Shown here in pieces: positions 28,477-38,137 of a stretch of 64,000 nt of DNA (its first letter is position 1; each line of letters opens with the position of its first letter). The position numbers and the translations under genes were made by a program. Under the pieces are notes generated by a model. It did no database searches. It was not told the origin of the DNA and was given only the letters and a program-made list of their open reading frames with translations. This DNA is from Pseudomonas moorei (GTDB taxonomy: Bacteria > Pseudomonadota > Gammaproteobacteria > Pseudomonadales > Pseudomonadaceae). The stretch spans positions 372,001-436,000 of the forward strand of contig NZ_VZPP01000004.1 in assembly GCF_008801475.1 (NCBI RefSeq), read 5' to 3'.

Positions 28477-28572
28477 CCCTGTGGGAGCGGGCTTGCCCGC
28501 GATGGCTTGATTTCAGACGACATCAATGTTGAATTTGATGGCCTCATCGCGGGCAAGCCCGCTCCCACAGGG
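28477..28572. repeat. REPIN between paaE and paaZ
   Basis: CCTGTGGGAGCGGGCTTGCC and its inverted partner enclose about 45 bases. It fills the only large gap inside the paaA-paaZ unit and could form an RNA stem that tunes the level of paaZ message. Confidence 0.9.
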
Positions 28573-28598
28573 TTCAATGCAAATCTGTGGGAACGGGT

Positions 28599-29675
28599 TC
28601 AGAGCTGATCGAAATCCAGCACAACCTTGTCGCTGACCGGAAACGCCTGGCACGACAGCACATAGCCGGCGGCCACTTCGTAGTCTTCCAGGGCGTGGTT
28701 GCTGTCCATTTCAACTTCACCCTCGATGACCTTGCATTTGCAGGTCGAGCACACACCGGCCTTGCACGAGTAAGGCAGTTCGGCGCCCTGGGCGTTGCCG
28801 GCGTCGAGGATGCTCTGGCTGTTGCGTGGCAGGTCGAAGGCCAGGGCGCGGCCGTCGCTGATCACGGTGATCTGGCTGACGGCGGCGTCCACTTGGCGGG
28901 CGGCTTCGCGGGCTGCGCGTTTTTGCTGGCTGCCAGCGGCGGCGAACAGTTCGAAGTGGATGCGTTCAGGCGCCATGCCCTTGGTCTTGAGGCTGTCGCG
29001 CACGGTCTCGGTCATTTCCTGCGGGCCGCAGATGAAGGCGGCGTCGAGGGCTTTGACATCGATCCAGCGGCTGAACAACTGCTCGCACTTCTCGGCGTTG
29101 ATCCGGCCGTTGTACAGGTCGACATCCTGCTGTTCACGGCTGAACACGAAGATCAGGTTCAGGCGTTGCAGGTAGCGGTTCTTCAAATCTTCAAGCTGTT
29201 CGCGGAACAACGCGCCGGAGCTCGAACGGTTGCCGTACAGCAGGGTGACGCGGCTGTGGGGCTCGGTTTCCAGGGTAGTCTTGATGATCGACAGGATCGG
29301 CGTGATGCCGCTGCCCGCCGCGACCGCCAGGTAATTGCCGTGGCGCGCCGGATCGAGTTCGACGCAGAAATGCCCGGCGGGCGGCATCACTTCAAGGCTG
29401 TGCCCGGCTTTCAAGTGTTCGTTGGCAAAGGCAGAAAAACGCCCACCGGCCACGCGCTTGATGGCGACACGCAGTTCGCCGTCGTTGACCCCGGTGCAGA
29501 TCGAGTACGAGCGACGCACTTCTTCGCCGTCCAGTTGGGTACGCATCACCAGGTGCTGGCCCTGGGTGAAGTGAAAACTGTCCTGCAGGTGTTGCGGAAT
29601 CTCGAAGGCGATGGACACCGCGTCACGGGTCTCGGTGCGCACGTCCTTGATGGTCAGGCTGTGAAATTTACTCAT
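28599..29675 (-). CDS. paaE: Phenylacetyl-CoA epoxidase reductase subunit PaaE
   Basis: NADPH-dependent reductase of the phenylacetyl-CoA 1,2-epoxidase complex, 358 residues. An FAD-binding domain with RRSYSICTG is followed by the NAD(P) domain (AAGSGITPILSIIK) and a C-terminal plant-type 2Fe-2S ferredoxin domain whose cysteines are in SCKAGVCSTCKCKV and LSCQAFP. It delivers electrons to the PaaAC diiron oxygenase. It lies 34 bases downstream of paaD. Confidence 0.96.
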   Translation of the reverse strand: MSKFHSLTIKDVRTETRDAVSIAFEIPQHLQDSFHFTQGQHLVMRTQLDGEEVRRSYSICTGVNDGELRVAIKRVAGGRFSAFANEHLKAGHSLEVMPPAGHFCVELDPARHGNYLAVAAGSGITPILSIIKTTLETEPHSRVTLLYGNRSSSGALFREQLEDLKNRYLQRLNLIFVFSREQQDVDLYNGRINAEKCEQLFSRWIDVKALDAAFICGPQEMTETVRDSLKTKGMAPERIHFELFAAAGSQQKRAAREAARQVDAAVSQITVISDGRALAFDLPRNSQSILDAGNAQGAELPYSCKAGVCSTCKCKVIEGEVEMDSNHALEDYEVAAGYVLSCQAFPVSDKVVLDFDQL

Positions 29676-29708
29676 TGTTGTTCTCCAGCTGGGACGGCCG
29701 ATCGCCGC

Positions 29709-30242
29709 TCAGATGCACTTGAAATAGTCGAACGGTTCCCGGCAATCGACGCAGCGATACAACGCCTTGCACGCGGTGGAACCGAACTCGCTGAGCACTT
29801 CGGTGTGCGCGCTGCCGCATTGCGGGCAGACGACCACCGGGCTTTCACCGAGCAGGCTGCGCTTGCTGGTGCTGCCCTCGGGCGGCGCGATGCCATAGGC
29901 GCGCAGGCGTTCCCGGCCGTTGTCGCTGATCCAGTCGGTGGTCCAGGCCGGGGTCAACCGGCGTTCCAGTTGCGGCGCCTGAAAACCGGCCTGCTCCAGC
30001 GCCTGGCGAATATCGCCTTCGATCACTTCGGTGGCCGGGCACCCGGAGTAGGTCGGCGTGACCACCACGTGCAGATGGCCGGCCTGCCAATCGAGATCGC
30101 GGACGATGCCCAGGTCGACCACGCTGACCACCGGCACTTCCGGGTCCATGACCTCGGCCAGGATCGCCCACGCAGCGGCCAGGTCGGTCGGTTGTGCCGG
30201 CCGGGCGCCGAGGTCGCTGGCGATCAGCTCACCAGGTTGCAT
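29709..30242 (-). CDS. paaD: Phenylacetyl-CoA epoxidase maturation protein PaaD
   Basis: A 177-residue protein of the MIP18/DUF59 family thought to help assemble the metal centre of the epoxidase. The DUF59 core contains DPEVPVVSVVDLGIV and TPTYSGCPATEVI, with the conserved Cys. A C-terminal zinc-ribbon-like part has CPQCG and CVDC pairs. The ATG at 30242 overlaps paaC by 14 bases, which indicates translational coupling. Confidence 0.93.
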   Translation of the reverse strand: MQPGELIASDLGARPAQPTDLAAAWAILAEVMDPEVPVVSVVDLGIVRDLDWQAGHLHVVVTPTYSGCPATEVIEGDIRQALEQAGFQAPQLERRLTPAWTTDWISDNGRERLRAYGIAPPEGSTSKRSLLGESPVVVCPQCGSAHTEVLSEFGSTACKALYRCVDCREPFDYFKCI

Positions 30243-30990
30243 CGGGGTACGCTCGTGGCAGGAATTGCATCTCGGCCAGCAGGATGCCCAGGTGTTCGGT
30301 GTGCAGGCCCTTGCGTGCATTGAGGTAGAAATAGCTGGGCGCGGCAGGCACGGGCAGGGTCGCGCTGGCGAAGATTTCGTTGACCCTGGCTTGCCAGGCG
30401 GCGGCGACTTGCGCGGTGTCCGGGGTGATACCGGCCGCGTGCAGACGCTGTTCGCTGTCATCGGCGCTGGTCAGTTCGACGGTGAAACGCCAGACCTCAG
30501 GGATCGCCGCGAGCATGCGTTTGTGGCTTTCCTCGGTGCCGTCACCCAGACGTTCGACCCACTCGCCGGAGCGGCGCAGGTGATAGGTGACTTCCTTCAC
30601 GGCCTTGGCGGCAATCCCGGCAATACGCTCATCGCTGGACTGGCTCAGGCCGCTCAGCACTTGCAGGTGCCAGGCGTCATACAGGAACTGCTTGAGGATG
30701 GTCACCGCGTAGTCGCCGTTGGGTTGCTCCACCAGCAGCAGGTTGCGATAGGCGCGCTCGTCGCGACGGAACGCCAGGTCGTCGGCGTCGCGGCCGTCGT
30801 CCAGCAGTTCGGCGGCGTAGTCCAGCCAGTTGCGCGCCTGACCTACCAGGTCGAGGCCGACGTTCATCAGCGCCAGCTCTTCTTCCAGTGCCGGGGCCTT
30901 GCCACACCATTGGCACAGGCGCTGGCCCTGGATCAGGGCGCTGTCGCCGAGGCGCAGCAGGTATTCGATCAGATCGGTCTTGTTATTCAT
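30229..30990 (-). CDS. paaC: Phenylacetyl-CoA epoxidase structural subunit PaaC
   Basis: Ferritin-like subunit of 253 residues that pairs with PaaA but lacks a working diiron site. It begins MNNKTDLIEYLLRLGD and shows LALMNVGLDLVGQARNWLDY and the helix EVTYHLRRSGEWV. The ATG at 30990 has AGGT upstream; a slightly earlier ATG is less likely. It is cotranscribed with paaB (8-base gap) and paaD (overlap). Confidence 0.95.
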   Translation of the reverse strand: MNNKTDLIEYLLRLGDSALIQGQRLCQWCGKAPALEEELALMNVGLDLVGQARNWLDYAAELLDDGRDADDLAFRRDERAYRNLLLVEQPNGDYAVTILKQFLYDAWHLQVLSGLSQSSDERIAGIAAKAVKEVTYHLRRSGEWVERLGDGTEESHKRMLAAIPEVWRFTVELTSADDSEQRLHAAGITPDTAQVAAAWQARVNEIFASATLPVPAAPSYFYLNARKGLHTEHLGILLAEMQFLPRAYPDATW

Positions 30991-30998
30991 GGTCGACC

Positions 30999-31280
30999 TC
31001 ACATGTGCCCGACTTCGGCCGGCAGCTCGTAGAAGCTGGCGTGGCGGTAAACCTTGTCGTCCGACGGATCGAACAGCGGGTCTTTTTCGTCAGGGGAGGA
31101 GGCGGTGATCAGCGCCGAAGGCACGACCCACAGGCTGACGCCTTCGCTGCGGCGGGTGTAAAGCTCGCGGGCGTTCTCGATGGCCATGGTGGTGTCGGCG
31201 GCATGCACGCTGCCGACGTGCTTGTGGTTGAGACCGTGCTTGCTGCGCACGAAAACTTCGAAAAGGGTCCACTCGGACAT
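30999..31280 (-). CDS. paaB: Phenylacetyl-CoA epoxidase subunit PaaB
   Basis: A 93-residue small subunit that links PaaAC heterodimers in the epoxidase. The start MSEWTLFEVFVRSKHGLNHK and the segment WVVPSALITAS are diagnostic for PaaB. It lies between paaA and paaC in the standard order. Confidence 0.96.
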   Translation of the reverse strand: MSEWTLFEVFVRSKHGLNHKHVGSVHAADTTMAIENARELYTRRSEGVSLWVVPSALITASSPDEKDPLFDPSDDKVYRHASFYELPAEVGHM

Positions 31281-31308
31281 TTCAATTACTCCACATCAGG
31301 TGGCCGGA

Positions 31309-32298
31309 TCAGGCGGCGTTCTTGTTTTGTTTTTTGCGGGCGTGGGCGACGGCGGCTTCGCGAACCCAGGCACCGTCTTCAATCGCCTTGCGGCGGGTGG
31401 CGACGCGTTCGGTGTTGCACGGACCGTTGCCTTTGAGCACTTCGTAGAATTCGCTCCACTGGATCTCGCCGAAATCGTAGTGACCGCGCTCGGCGTTCCA
31501 CTTCAGGTCCGGATCGGGGCAGGTACAGCCCAGCAGTTCCAGTTGCGGGATGGTCTGGTCGATGAAGCGCTGGCGCAGTTCGTCGTTGCTCTGGCGCTTG
31601 ATTTTCCAGGCCATGGACTGGGCGCTGTTGGGCGAGTGTTCGTCGCTTGGACCGAACATCATCAGCGAGGGCCACCACAGGCGGTTGATCGCGTCCTGAA
31701 CCATGTCTTTCTGCGCCTGAGTACCGTGGCGCATCATGGTCAGGAGGATTTCGTAGCCCTGGCGCTGGTGGAAGCTTTCTTCCTTGCAGATACGCACCAT
31801 GGCGCGGGAGTAGGGGCCGTACGAGGTGCGCTGCAAAACCACCTGGTTAACGATTGCCGCGCCATCCACCAGCCAGCCCACCGCGCCCATGTCGGCCCAG
31901 TTCAGCGTCGGGTAATTGAAGATGCTCGAATACTTGGCCTTGCCGCTGTGCAGCTTGGCGATCTCTTCATCGCGGTCGGCGCCCAGGGTTTCCATCGCGC
32001 TGTACAGATACAGACCGTGACCGGCCTCGTCCTGAATCTTGGCCATCAATTGCAGTTTGCGTTTGAGCGTCGGCGCGCGGGTGACCCAGTTGCCTTCGGG
32101 CAGCATGCCGACGATCTCGGAGTGAGCGTGCTGGGAAATCTGCCGGATCAGGGTTTGCCGGTAGGCATCTGGCATCCAATTCTTGGCTTCGATCTTGATT
32201 TCTGAATCGATTTTTTCCTGGAAGGCGCGTTCCTGATCGGACATTTCCGACAGGTCTTTGATGCGCTTTACGCCTGTTTCTACGAGCTGTGCGTACAT
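31309..32298 (-). CDS. paaA: Phenylacetyl-CoA epoxidase oxygenase subunit PaaA
   Basis: Catalytic diiron subunit of the 1,2-epoxidase that converts phenylacetyl-CoA to its ring epoxide; 329 residues, the usual family length. Iron ligands lie in [10 protein letters not shown] (ExxH) and [13 protein letters not shown] (ExxH). The start at 32298 gives [16 protein letters not shown], matching the family; the frame is open upstream across the promoter region but without homology. It is the first gene of the paaABCDE-Z operon, with PaaX-like boxes upstream. Confidence 0.97.
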   Translation of the reverse strand: MYAQLVETGVKRIKDLSEMSDQERAFQEKIDSEIKIEAKNWMPDAYRQTLIRQISQHAHSEIVGMLPEGNWVTRAPTLKRKLQLMAKIQDEAGHGLYLYSAMETLGADRDEEIAKLHSGKAKYSSIFNYPTLNWADMGAVGWLVDGAAIVNQVVLQRTSYGPYSRAMVRICKEESFHQRQGYEILLTMMRHGTQAQKDMVQDAINRLWWPSLMMFGPSDEHSPNSAQSMAWKIKRQSNDELRQRFIDQTIPQLELLGCTCPDPDLKWNAERGHYDFGEIQWSEFYEVLKGNGPCNTERVATRRKAIEDGAWVREAAVAHARKKQNKNAA

Positions 32299-32345
32299 TG
32301 GGGGTCTCCCGCCGTGAATCTGTTCGAGGGCATGGAGAACTTTAT

Positions 32346-32408
32346 AAGCGATACGGAAATTAATATCAAACATAAAATGATGTGTCGCATTTGTTTTTTG
32401 TATCGCTT
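32346..32408 (-). promoter_or_regulatory. PaaX-type operator region upstream of paaA
   Basis: AAGCGATAC (32346-32354) and GTATCGCTT (32400-32408) are perfect inverted copies 45 bases apart, 48-110 bases before paaA. On the minus strand the distal arm continues as GCGATACAAAAAAC, which resembles the GTGATACAAAAT site before paaY. The PaaX repressor, relieved by phenylacetyl-CoA, is the likely ligand. Confidence 0.6.
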
Positions 32409-32514
32409 TGGAGGGGGAAGGCTTGGTTTTGGGGGGATATCCATTTCTTCGGTAATGGCGGCCGGCGGTTTCGCCTTGTGGTGAACCATTTGGAAGAACG
32501 CAACGCCGCCCCCT

Positions 32515-32613
32515 GTAGGAGCGAGCCTGCTCGCGATGGTGGATAACGATGACACGGGCTGCCTGAACGCCCGCGTTGTCCCGGTGTTTTTCGCGAGCAG
32601 GCTCGCTCCCACC
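32515..32613. repeat. REPIN between paaK and paaA promoter
   Basis: GTAGGAGCGAGCCTGCTCGC and an inverted partner enclose about 55 bases. With the terminator and the operator region it accounts for the roughly 400-base gap between paaA and paaK. Confidence 0.85.
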
Positions 32614-32641
32614 GAAAAGCTGATAGGCGTACACCCAAAAC

Positions 32642-32667
32642 AAAAAAAAGCCCCGCAAAAGCGGGGC
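32642..32667 (-). terminator. Rho-independent terminator after paaK
   Basis: GCCCCGC and GCGGGGC form a 7-bp GC stem with a 4-base loop, followed on the minus strand by eight T residues. This is a textbook terminator that separates the paaF-K and paaA-Z units. Confidence 0.9.
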
Positions 32668-32699
32668 CATAAGGGGTGCAGCAGTCATGCTTCAGTAGG

Positions 32700-34025
32700 T
32701 CATGCTTTCGGACGTTTATCCAATACGTGGCATGCCTTGCCTTCAGATCGCTTGATCGAGTGCAAAGGCTGCAAAACAATCCGCGAACTGATCCCGATAT
32801 AGGTCTTGATGTGCTTGCTCAGCTCCCCGCAAACAGCCTTCTGCTGTTCGTCGCTCAAGTGCTGATGGTCGGCCTTCAACTCGACGTGCACATCAACGCT
32901 GTCCAGGTTGCCATGGCGATACAGATGGATCTCATAGCACTCGGCCAGCTGTTTGACTTTCAGCACCTGTTCTTCGATCTGCGTCGGGAACACGTTGACC
33001 CCACGGATGATCAGCATGTCATCGCTGCGTCCGGTGATTTTGTCGATGCGTCGCATCGGCCGTGCGGTGCCCGGCAGCAGGCGCGTCAGGTCGCGGGTGC
33101 GGTAGCGGATCATCGGCAGGGCTTCTTTGCTCAGGGAGGTGAACACCAGTTCGCCCATCTGCCCGTCCGGCAGTACTTCGCCGGTCACCGGGTCGATGAT
33201 TTCCGGGTAGAAGTGGTCTTCCCAAATGGTCGGGCCGTCCTTGCTCTCGGCGCATTCCATGGCGACGCCCGGGCCCATGATTTCCGAGAGGCCGTAGATG
33301 TCCAGGGCGGTGATGCCCAGGCGGGTTTCGATGGCGCTGCGCAGTTCGGCGGTCCAGGGCTCGGCGCCGAAGATGCCCAGGCGCAATGCCAGTTTGTGCG
33401 GGTCGATGCCCTGGCGCTCGATTTCATCGGCGATGTTGAGCATGTAGGACGGCGTGACCATGATGATGTCCGGCTGGAAATCCTTGATCAGCTGCACTTG
33501 TTTCTCGGTCTGGCCGCCGGACATCGGGATCACCGTGCAACCCAGGCGTTCGGCACCGTAGTGCGCGCCTAGGCCGCCGGTGAACAGGCCGTAGCCATAG
33601 GAAATATGCACCTTGTCGCCGCGACGTCCGCCTGCCGCGCGAATCGACCGCGCAACGACGTTGGCCCAGGTATCGATGTCGTTCTGGGTGTAGCCGACGA
33701 CGGTCGGTTTGCCGGTGGTGCCGCTGGAGGCGTGCAGGCGAACGATGTCATGCATCGGTACGGCGAACATGCCGTACGGGTAGTTGTCACGCAGGTCGGA
33801 CTTGGTGGTGAACGGGAATTTCGCCAGGTCCGCGAGGGACTTGATGTCGTCCGGGTGCACGCCCAGGGCATCGAAACGCTGACGGTACAGCGGCACGTTC
33901 TCGTAGGCGTGCTTGAGGCTCCAGCGCAGGCGATCCAGCTGATGTTGACGCAACTCGTCGATGCTGGCGGTTTCCAGCGGGTCCAGCACAGGATCAAGCA
34001 CGGATTGGGCAATTGGCATGTTCAT
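32700..34025 (-). CDS. paaK: Phenylacetate-CoA ligase
   Basis: AMP-forming ligase of 441 residues that activates phenylacetate to phenylacetyl-CoA, the entry step of the pathway. The nucleotide motif is HASSGTTGKPTVVGYT; YGLSEIMGPG and GRSDDMLIIRGVNVFPTQIE are further family signatures. It is the last gene of the paaF-K unit, 99 bases after paaJ, and is followed by a strong terminator. Confidence 0.96.
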   Translation of the reverse strand: MNMPIAQSVLDPVLDPLETASIDELRQHQLDRLRWSLKHAYENVPLYRQRFDALGVHPDDIKSLADLAKFPFTTKSDLRDNYPYGMFAVPMHDIVRLHASSGTTGKPTVVGYTQNDIDTWANVVARSIRAAGGRRGDKVHISYGYGLFTGGLGAHYGAERLGCTVIPMSGGQTEKQVQLIKDFQPDIIMVTPSYMLNIADEIERQGIDPHKLALRLGIFGAEPWTAELRSAIETRLGITALDIYGLSEIMGPGVAMECAESKDGPTIWEDHFYPEIIDPVTGEVLPDGQMGELVFTSLSKEALPMIRYRTRDLTRLLPGTARPMRRIDKITGRSDDMLIIRGVNVFPTQIEEQVLKVKQLAECYEIHLYRHGNLDSVDVHVELKADHQHLSDEQQKAVCGELSKHIKTYIGISSRIVLQPLHSIKRSEGKACHVLDKRPKA

Positions 34026-34053
34026 GACTTCACTCGAATTGTTTTTGTGTTCC

Positions 34054-34073
34054 AGCCCCTGCGCACAGGGGCT
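34054..34073 (-). terminator. Intercistronic hairpin between paaJ and paaK
   Basis: AGCCCCTG and CAGGGGCT pair perfectly around CGCA. On the minus strand only a weak T-rich stretch follows, so partial termination or message processing inside the operon is more likely than a full stop. Confidence 0.5.
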
Positions 34074-34124
34074 TTGAGTGCATGACCCAAGGATACCTCT
34101 CGGCTCCCCGGGAATCGCGGTTCT

Positions 34125-35336
34125 TTAACGGGATAGACGCTCGATGATCAGCGCGATCCCTTGGCCGACGCCGATGCACATGGTGCACAGGGCGTAGCGA
34201 CCTTGACGTTCTTCCAGCTCATGCAGGGCCGTGGTCACCAGGCGAGCACCGCTCATGCCCAGCGGATGGCCGAGGGCAATCGCGCCGCCATTGGGGTTGA
34301 CCCGTGGGTCGGTGTCGCTCAAGCCCAGTTCGCGCATTACCGCCAGGCCTTGTGCGGCGAAGGCTTCGTTGAGTTCGATCACGTCCATGTCCGCCAGGCT
34401 CAGGTTGGCCAGCTCCAGCACCTTGCGAGTGGCCGGCACCGGGCCGATGCCCATGATGCGTGGCTCGACCCCGGCCGTGGCCATCGCCACCACCCGGCCC
34501 CGTGCAGTCAAACCGTGACGCTTGGCGACTTCCGGGCTGGCCAGTAACAGCGCGCAGGCACCGTCGTTGACCCCGGAAGCGTTGCCGGCAGTGATGCTGC
34601 CGCCTTCGCGGAACGGCGTGCCGAGTCTGGCCAGCTGTTCGAGGGTGGTATCGCCGCGTGGGTGTTCATCCTGCTCGACCACTTTGGCCGGGCCTTTGCG
34701 CTGGGGGATTTCCACCGCGACGATTTCCCTGGCCAGGCGCCCGTTAGCCTGGGCGGCAGCGGCGCGTTGCTGGCTGCGCAGGGCGAAGGCGTCCTGGTCG
34801 GCTCGGGAGATGTTGAACTGTTCGGCGACGTTCTCTGCGGTTTCCGGCATGGAGTCGATGCCGAAGGCCTTTTTCATCAGTGGATTGACGAAGCGCCAGC
34901 CGATGGTAGTGTCGAAAATTTCCGCCTGGCGGGAAAACGCCTGCTCGGCCTTGCCCATCACCATAGGTGCGCGGGACATCGATTCGACACCGCCCACCAG
35001 CATCAACCCGGCCTCGCCACTGCGAATAGCGCGGGCCGCCGTGCCGACCGCGTCCAGCCCCGAACCACACAGGCGATTGAGGGTGGTGCCGGGCACGCTG
35101 ACCGGCAACCCGGCCAACAGCGCCGACATGCGCGCGACGTTGCGGTTGTCTTCGCCGGCCTGGTTGGCGCAGCCGTAGATCACGTCATCGACGCGGCTCC
35201 AGTCCACCTGCGGGTGACGGCGCAGCAGTTCGCGCAGCGGCACCGCGCCGAGGTCGTCGGCGCGCACGCTGCTCAAGACTCCGGCATAGCGACCGATCGG
35301 GGTCCGTACCGCATCGATGATCAGGGCGTCATTCAT
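34125..35336 (-). CDS. paaJ: 3-oxoadipyl-CoA / 3-oxo-5,6-dehydrosuberyl-CoA thiolase
   Basis: Degradative thiolase of 403 residues that performs both thiolytic steps of the phenylacetate pathway. It has the nucleophile Cys in [13 protein letters not shown], the NEAFAAQ motif, GHPLGMSGA with the catalytic His, and CIGVGQG at the carboxy end. Unlike the thiolase at 20517-21698 its NEAF motif is intact. Its start overlaps the paaI stop by eight bases. Confidence 0.95.
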   Translation of the reverse strand: MNDALIIDAVRTPIGRYAGVLSSVRADDLGAVPLRELLRRHPQVDWSRVDDVIYGCANQAGEDNRNVARMSALLAGLPVSVPGTTLNRLCGSGLDAVGTAARAIRSGEAGLMLVGGVESMSRAPMVMGKAEQAFSRQAEIFDTTIGWRFVNPLMKKAFGIDSMPETAENVAEQFNISRADQDAFALRSQQRAAAAQANGRLAREIVAVEIPQRKGPAKVVEQDEHPRGDTTLEQLARLGTPFREGGSITAGNASGVNDGACALLLASPEVAKRHGLTARGRVVAMATAGVEPRIMGIGPVPATRKVLELANLSLADMDVIELNEAFAAQGLAVMRELGLSDTDPRVNPNGGAIALGHPLGMSGARLVTTALHELEERQGRYALCTMCIGVGQGIALIIERLSR

Positions 35337-35778
35337 TCGGGTTCTCCTGCGTCAGCACCGGGCCGCGCACTTTGTAGGATTTGCCATGGAACAGGGCGAT
35401 CAACTGGCCCTGCTGGTTTTCAATGCGTACGTCGTAGTTGCCGGTGCGACCCGAGCGGCTCTGCTCGGTGCAATCGGCGTTCAACGTGTCGCCCAGACGC
35501 GCCGGGGCGATGTAGTCGATGCTGCAACCGATGGCCACGGTGGCTTCGTTGTAGCTGTTGCAGGCGAAGGCGAATGCCGAGTCGGCGAGGGCGAACAGGT
35601 AGCCGCCGTGGCAGGTGCCGTGGCCCTGGAGCATGTCGGTGCGCACGGTCATGCCCACCCGGGCGCAACCGGGGCCGGCCGAAAGCAGGCGCATGCCCAT
35701 GGCCTGGCTGGCGCTGTCACGCTGGAACAGCGCCTGGGCGCAATCGCTGGCCAGGGTCATGGCTTCATGGTTAGTCAT
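35329..35778 (-). CDS. paaI: Hydroxyphenylacetyl-CoA thioesterase PaaI
   Basis: A 149-residue hotdog-fold acyl-CoA thioesterase. [25 protein letters not shown] is the conserved segment with the catalytic Asp region. It is thought to rescue CoA from dead-end hydroxylated intermediates. It overlaps both paaH and paaJ by eight bases, so the three are translationally coupled. The start at 35778 (MTNHEAMTL) follows GGAGAAA. Confidence 0.93.
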   Translation of the reverse strand: MTNHEAMTLASDCAQALFQRDSASQAMGMRLLSAGPGCARVGMTVRTDMLQGHGTCHGGYLFALADSAFAFACNSYNEATVAIGCSIDYIAPARLGDTLNADCTEQSRSGRTGNYDVRIENQQGQLIALFHGKSYKVRGPVLTQENPNE

Positions 35779-37288
35779 GGAAATTTCTCCCTTCGGCGAC
35801 CCGGCGGCGCAGCAACAGCGAAGGGCGATAGCGTTCTTCGCCATAACCGGCGTGAAGGTTTTCCAGCGTTTCAAGAATGTGCGACAGGCCAATGGCATCG
35901 GCCCAGGCCAGCGGGCCTTGCGGGTAGTTGACCCCGGCACGCATGGCCAGATCGATGTCGGCAGCTGACGCCACGCCTTGCAGCAGGGCATCGGCGGCTT
36001 CGTTGGCGAGCATCGCCACGGTGCGCAGGACCGCCAGCGCCGGACTGTCGCTGAGCAGGCTGACCTTGAAGCCGGCCCGTTGCAGCAGGGCCACGCCTTG
36101 TTCAAGGGCCAGTGGATCGATGCCCGCCGCGTAGCTGATGGCGATGCGCTGGGCCTTGCTGTAATCGAGGGTCAGATCCAGCAGGATCAGGTTGCGCAGC
36201 CCGTCTTCCCTGGCGCGCTGACAGGCCATGCGCCCGTCGCTCAAGGCCAGCACGGCGTCACCGACCCGCAGCAAGCCCTGACCATCACGCTGGATCACGT
36301 CGACGCATTGCGTACCAAGGCGTGCAAGCAAACCTTGGGCGATGCCCAGATCACCTTCGGCCACGCACGTCTCGACGGTCGCCGCGCTGCTGATTTCGGC
36401 AGGTTGCGGACGTTCGGCGCCTTGGGCGTAGCTGTAGAAACCCTGACCGCTTTTTCGTCCCAGTCGTCCACCGTCCACCAGTTCTTTCTGGATCAGCGAT
36501 GGCAGGAAACGGGTGTCCTGGTAATAGGCATCGAACACCGAACAGGTCACGGCATAGTTGACGTCGTGGCCGATCAGGTCAGTCAGTTCGAACGCACCCA
36601 TGGCAAAACCACCGGCCTCGCGCATCAACGCATCCAGGGTCGGGCAATCGGCGGCACCTTCCTGCAACAGGCGCAGGCTCTCGGCGTAGAACGGCCGGGC
36701 CACGCGGTTGACGATGAAGCCCGGCGTGGAACGGGTGTGCACCGGTTTTTTGCCCCAGGCTTTGGCGGTGTCGTACAGGCACTCGGCCAGGGTCGGATCG
36801 CTGGCCAGGCCGGAAACGATTTCCACCAGCGCCATGACCGGCGCCGGGTTGAAGAAGTGCAGGCCGAGCAGGCGATGTGGGTGTTCAAGTTGCGCGGCGA
36901 TGCTGGTGATCGACAGCGACGAAGTGTTGCTGGCCAGGATGCAGTGTTCGCCGCAAATGCCTTCGAGCTGGCGGAACAGGGCGCGTTTGACCTCAAGATT
37001 CTCGACGATGGCCTCGATGATCAGCTCGCAATCGGCCAGCGCTTCAATGGCTTCCACTGCCTGCAGGCGGGCGATCGTGGCGCCGCGGGATTCGGCCGAG
37101 AGTTTGCCGTTCTCGACCCGTTTGCCCAGTTGCCGGTCGATGCCTTCGATGGCCTGGGCGGCGGCGCCGGGGCGGTTGTCCAGCAGCAACACCGGGTGAC
37201 CGGCCTGCGCGGCGACCTGGGCAATCCCGGCACCCATGGCGCCGGCACCGATCACCGCGATGCGTGCAGTTGTATTCAATGCGGTCAT
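35771..37288 (-). CDS. paaH: 3-hydroxyacyl-CoA dehydrogenase PaaH
   Basis: NAD-dependent dehydrogenase of 505 residues that oxidises 3-hydroxyadipyl-CoA to 3-oxoadipyl-CoA. The N-terminal Rossmann motif is VIGAGAMGAGIAQVAAQAGH; HFFNPAPVMALVEIV carries the catalytic His. Two C-terminal dimerisation domains follow (about 185-285 and 400-500), as in other long PaaH/PaaC-type proteins. It lies 3 bases after paaG. Confidence 0.95.
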   Translation of the reverse strand: MTALNTTARIAVIGAGAMGAGIAQVAAQAGHPVLLLDNRPGAAAQAIEGIDRQLGKRVENGKLSAESRGATIARLQAVEAIEALADCELIIEAIVENLEVKRALFRQLEGICGEHCILASNTSSLSITSIAAQLEHPHRLLGLHFFNPAPVMALVEIVSGLASDPTLAECLYDTAKAWGKKPVHTRSTPGFIVNRVARPFYAESLRLLQEGAADCPTLDALMREAGGFAMGAFELTDLIGHDVNYAVTCSVFDAYYQDTRFLPSLIQKELVDGGRLGRKSGQGFYSYAQGAERPQPAEISSAATVETCVAEGDLGIAQGLLARLGTQCVDVIQRDGQGLLRVGDAVLALSDGRMACQRAREDGLRNLILLDLTLDYSKAQRIAISYAAGIDPLALEQGVALLQRAGFKVSLLSDSPALAVLRTVAMLANEAADALLQGVASAADIDLAMRAGVNYPQGPLAWADAIGLSHILETLENLHAGYGEERYRPSLLLRRRVAEGRNFHD

Positions 37289-37291
37289 GGC

Positions 37292-38083
37292 TCAGCGCCC
37301 CTTGAAACTTGGGGTGCGTTTTTCCATGAAGGCGCTGACGCCTTCGCGGTAGTCCTCGCTGCGCCCGGCCAGGCGTTGCAGATCGCGCTCCAGTTCCAGC
37401 TGTTCGTCGAAGCTGTTGCTCAGGCTGGCGTTGAGGCTGCGTTTGATCAGGGCCAGGCCGTAGGTCGGTTGGATGGCCAGGTGTTGCGCGAGCTTCAGCG
37501 CTTCGTCGCGCAGTTCGGCGTCTTCCACGCAGCGGTAGATCAGGCCCCATTGCTCGGCCTGTTCGGCGGTCAGGCGATTGCCGAGCAAGGCCAGGGCCTT
37601 GGCGCGCGCCATGCCGATCAGGCGCGGCAGGGTCCAGGTGCCGCCGGAGTCAGGGATCAGGCCGATCTTGCAGAACGCCTGAATGAAACTGGCTGAACGT
37701 GCCGCCAGCACCAGGTCGCAAGCCAGCGGAATGTTGGCGCCGGCACCGGCTGCCACGCCGTTGACCGCGCAGATCACCGGCATCGGCAGGTCGCGCAACT
37801 GGCGGATCAGCGGGTTGTAGAACTTCTCGATGGATTCGCCCAGGTCCGGCACGGCGCTGCCCGGTGCGACGTTGCGATCGCTGAGGTCTTGTCCGGCGCA
37901 GAAGCCACGACCTTCGCCGGTCAACAGCAGCACGCGCACGTCCGGGTTCTGCCGGACTTGCTTGAGCGCTTCCTTCACTTCGCCGTGCATCCGGGTGTTG
38001 AAGCTGTTGAGCTGATCTGGGCGATTAAGGCTGAGCAGGGCAACGCCGGCCTCGATGGAAAACAGAATGTGTTCGAAGTTCAT
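37292..38083 (-). CDS. paaG: 1,2-epoxyphenylacetyl-CoA isomerase PaaG
   Basis: A 263-residue crotonase that turns the ring epoxide into oxepin-CoA. Family segments are GEGRGFCAGQDLSDRNV and AVNGVAAGAGANIPLACD, and the catalytic Asp is in GLIPDSGGTW. I prefer the ATG at 38083 (MNFEHILFSIEAG), which gives the E. coli-like length; an in-frame GTG 15 bases upstream is an alternative. Confidence 0.94.
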   Translation of the reverse strand: MNFEHILFSIEAGVALLSLNRPDQLNSFNTRMHGEVKEALKQVRQNPDVRVLLLTGEGRGFCAGQDLSDRNVAPGSAVPDLGESIEKFYNPLIRQLRDLPMPVICAVNGVAAGAGANIPLACDLVLAARSASFIQAFCKIGLIPDSGGTWTLPRLIGMARAKALALLGNRLTAEQAEQWGLIYRCVEDAELRDEALKLAQHLAIQPTYGLALIKRSLNASLSNSFDEQLELERDLQRLAGRSEDYREGVSAFMEKRTPSFKGR

Positions 38084-38137
38084 GGTCTTGGCGCTCACTT
38101 GGGAGATCGTTCGCTTTTTATAAAAAAGGCGTGGTGA

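Noticed and set aside
26359..28608. A 749-codon plus-strand frame opposite paaZ
   Set aside because: Antisense shadow of paaZ that runs through REP sequences at both ends.
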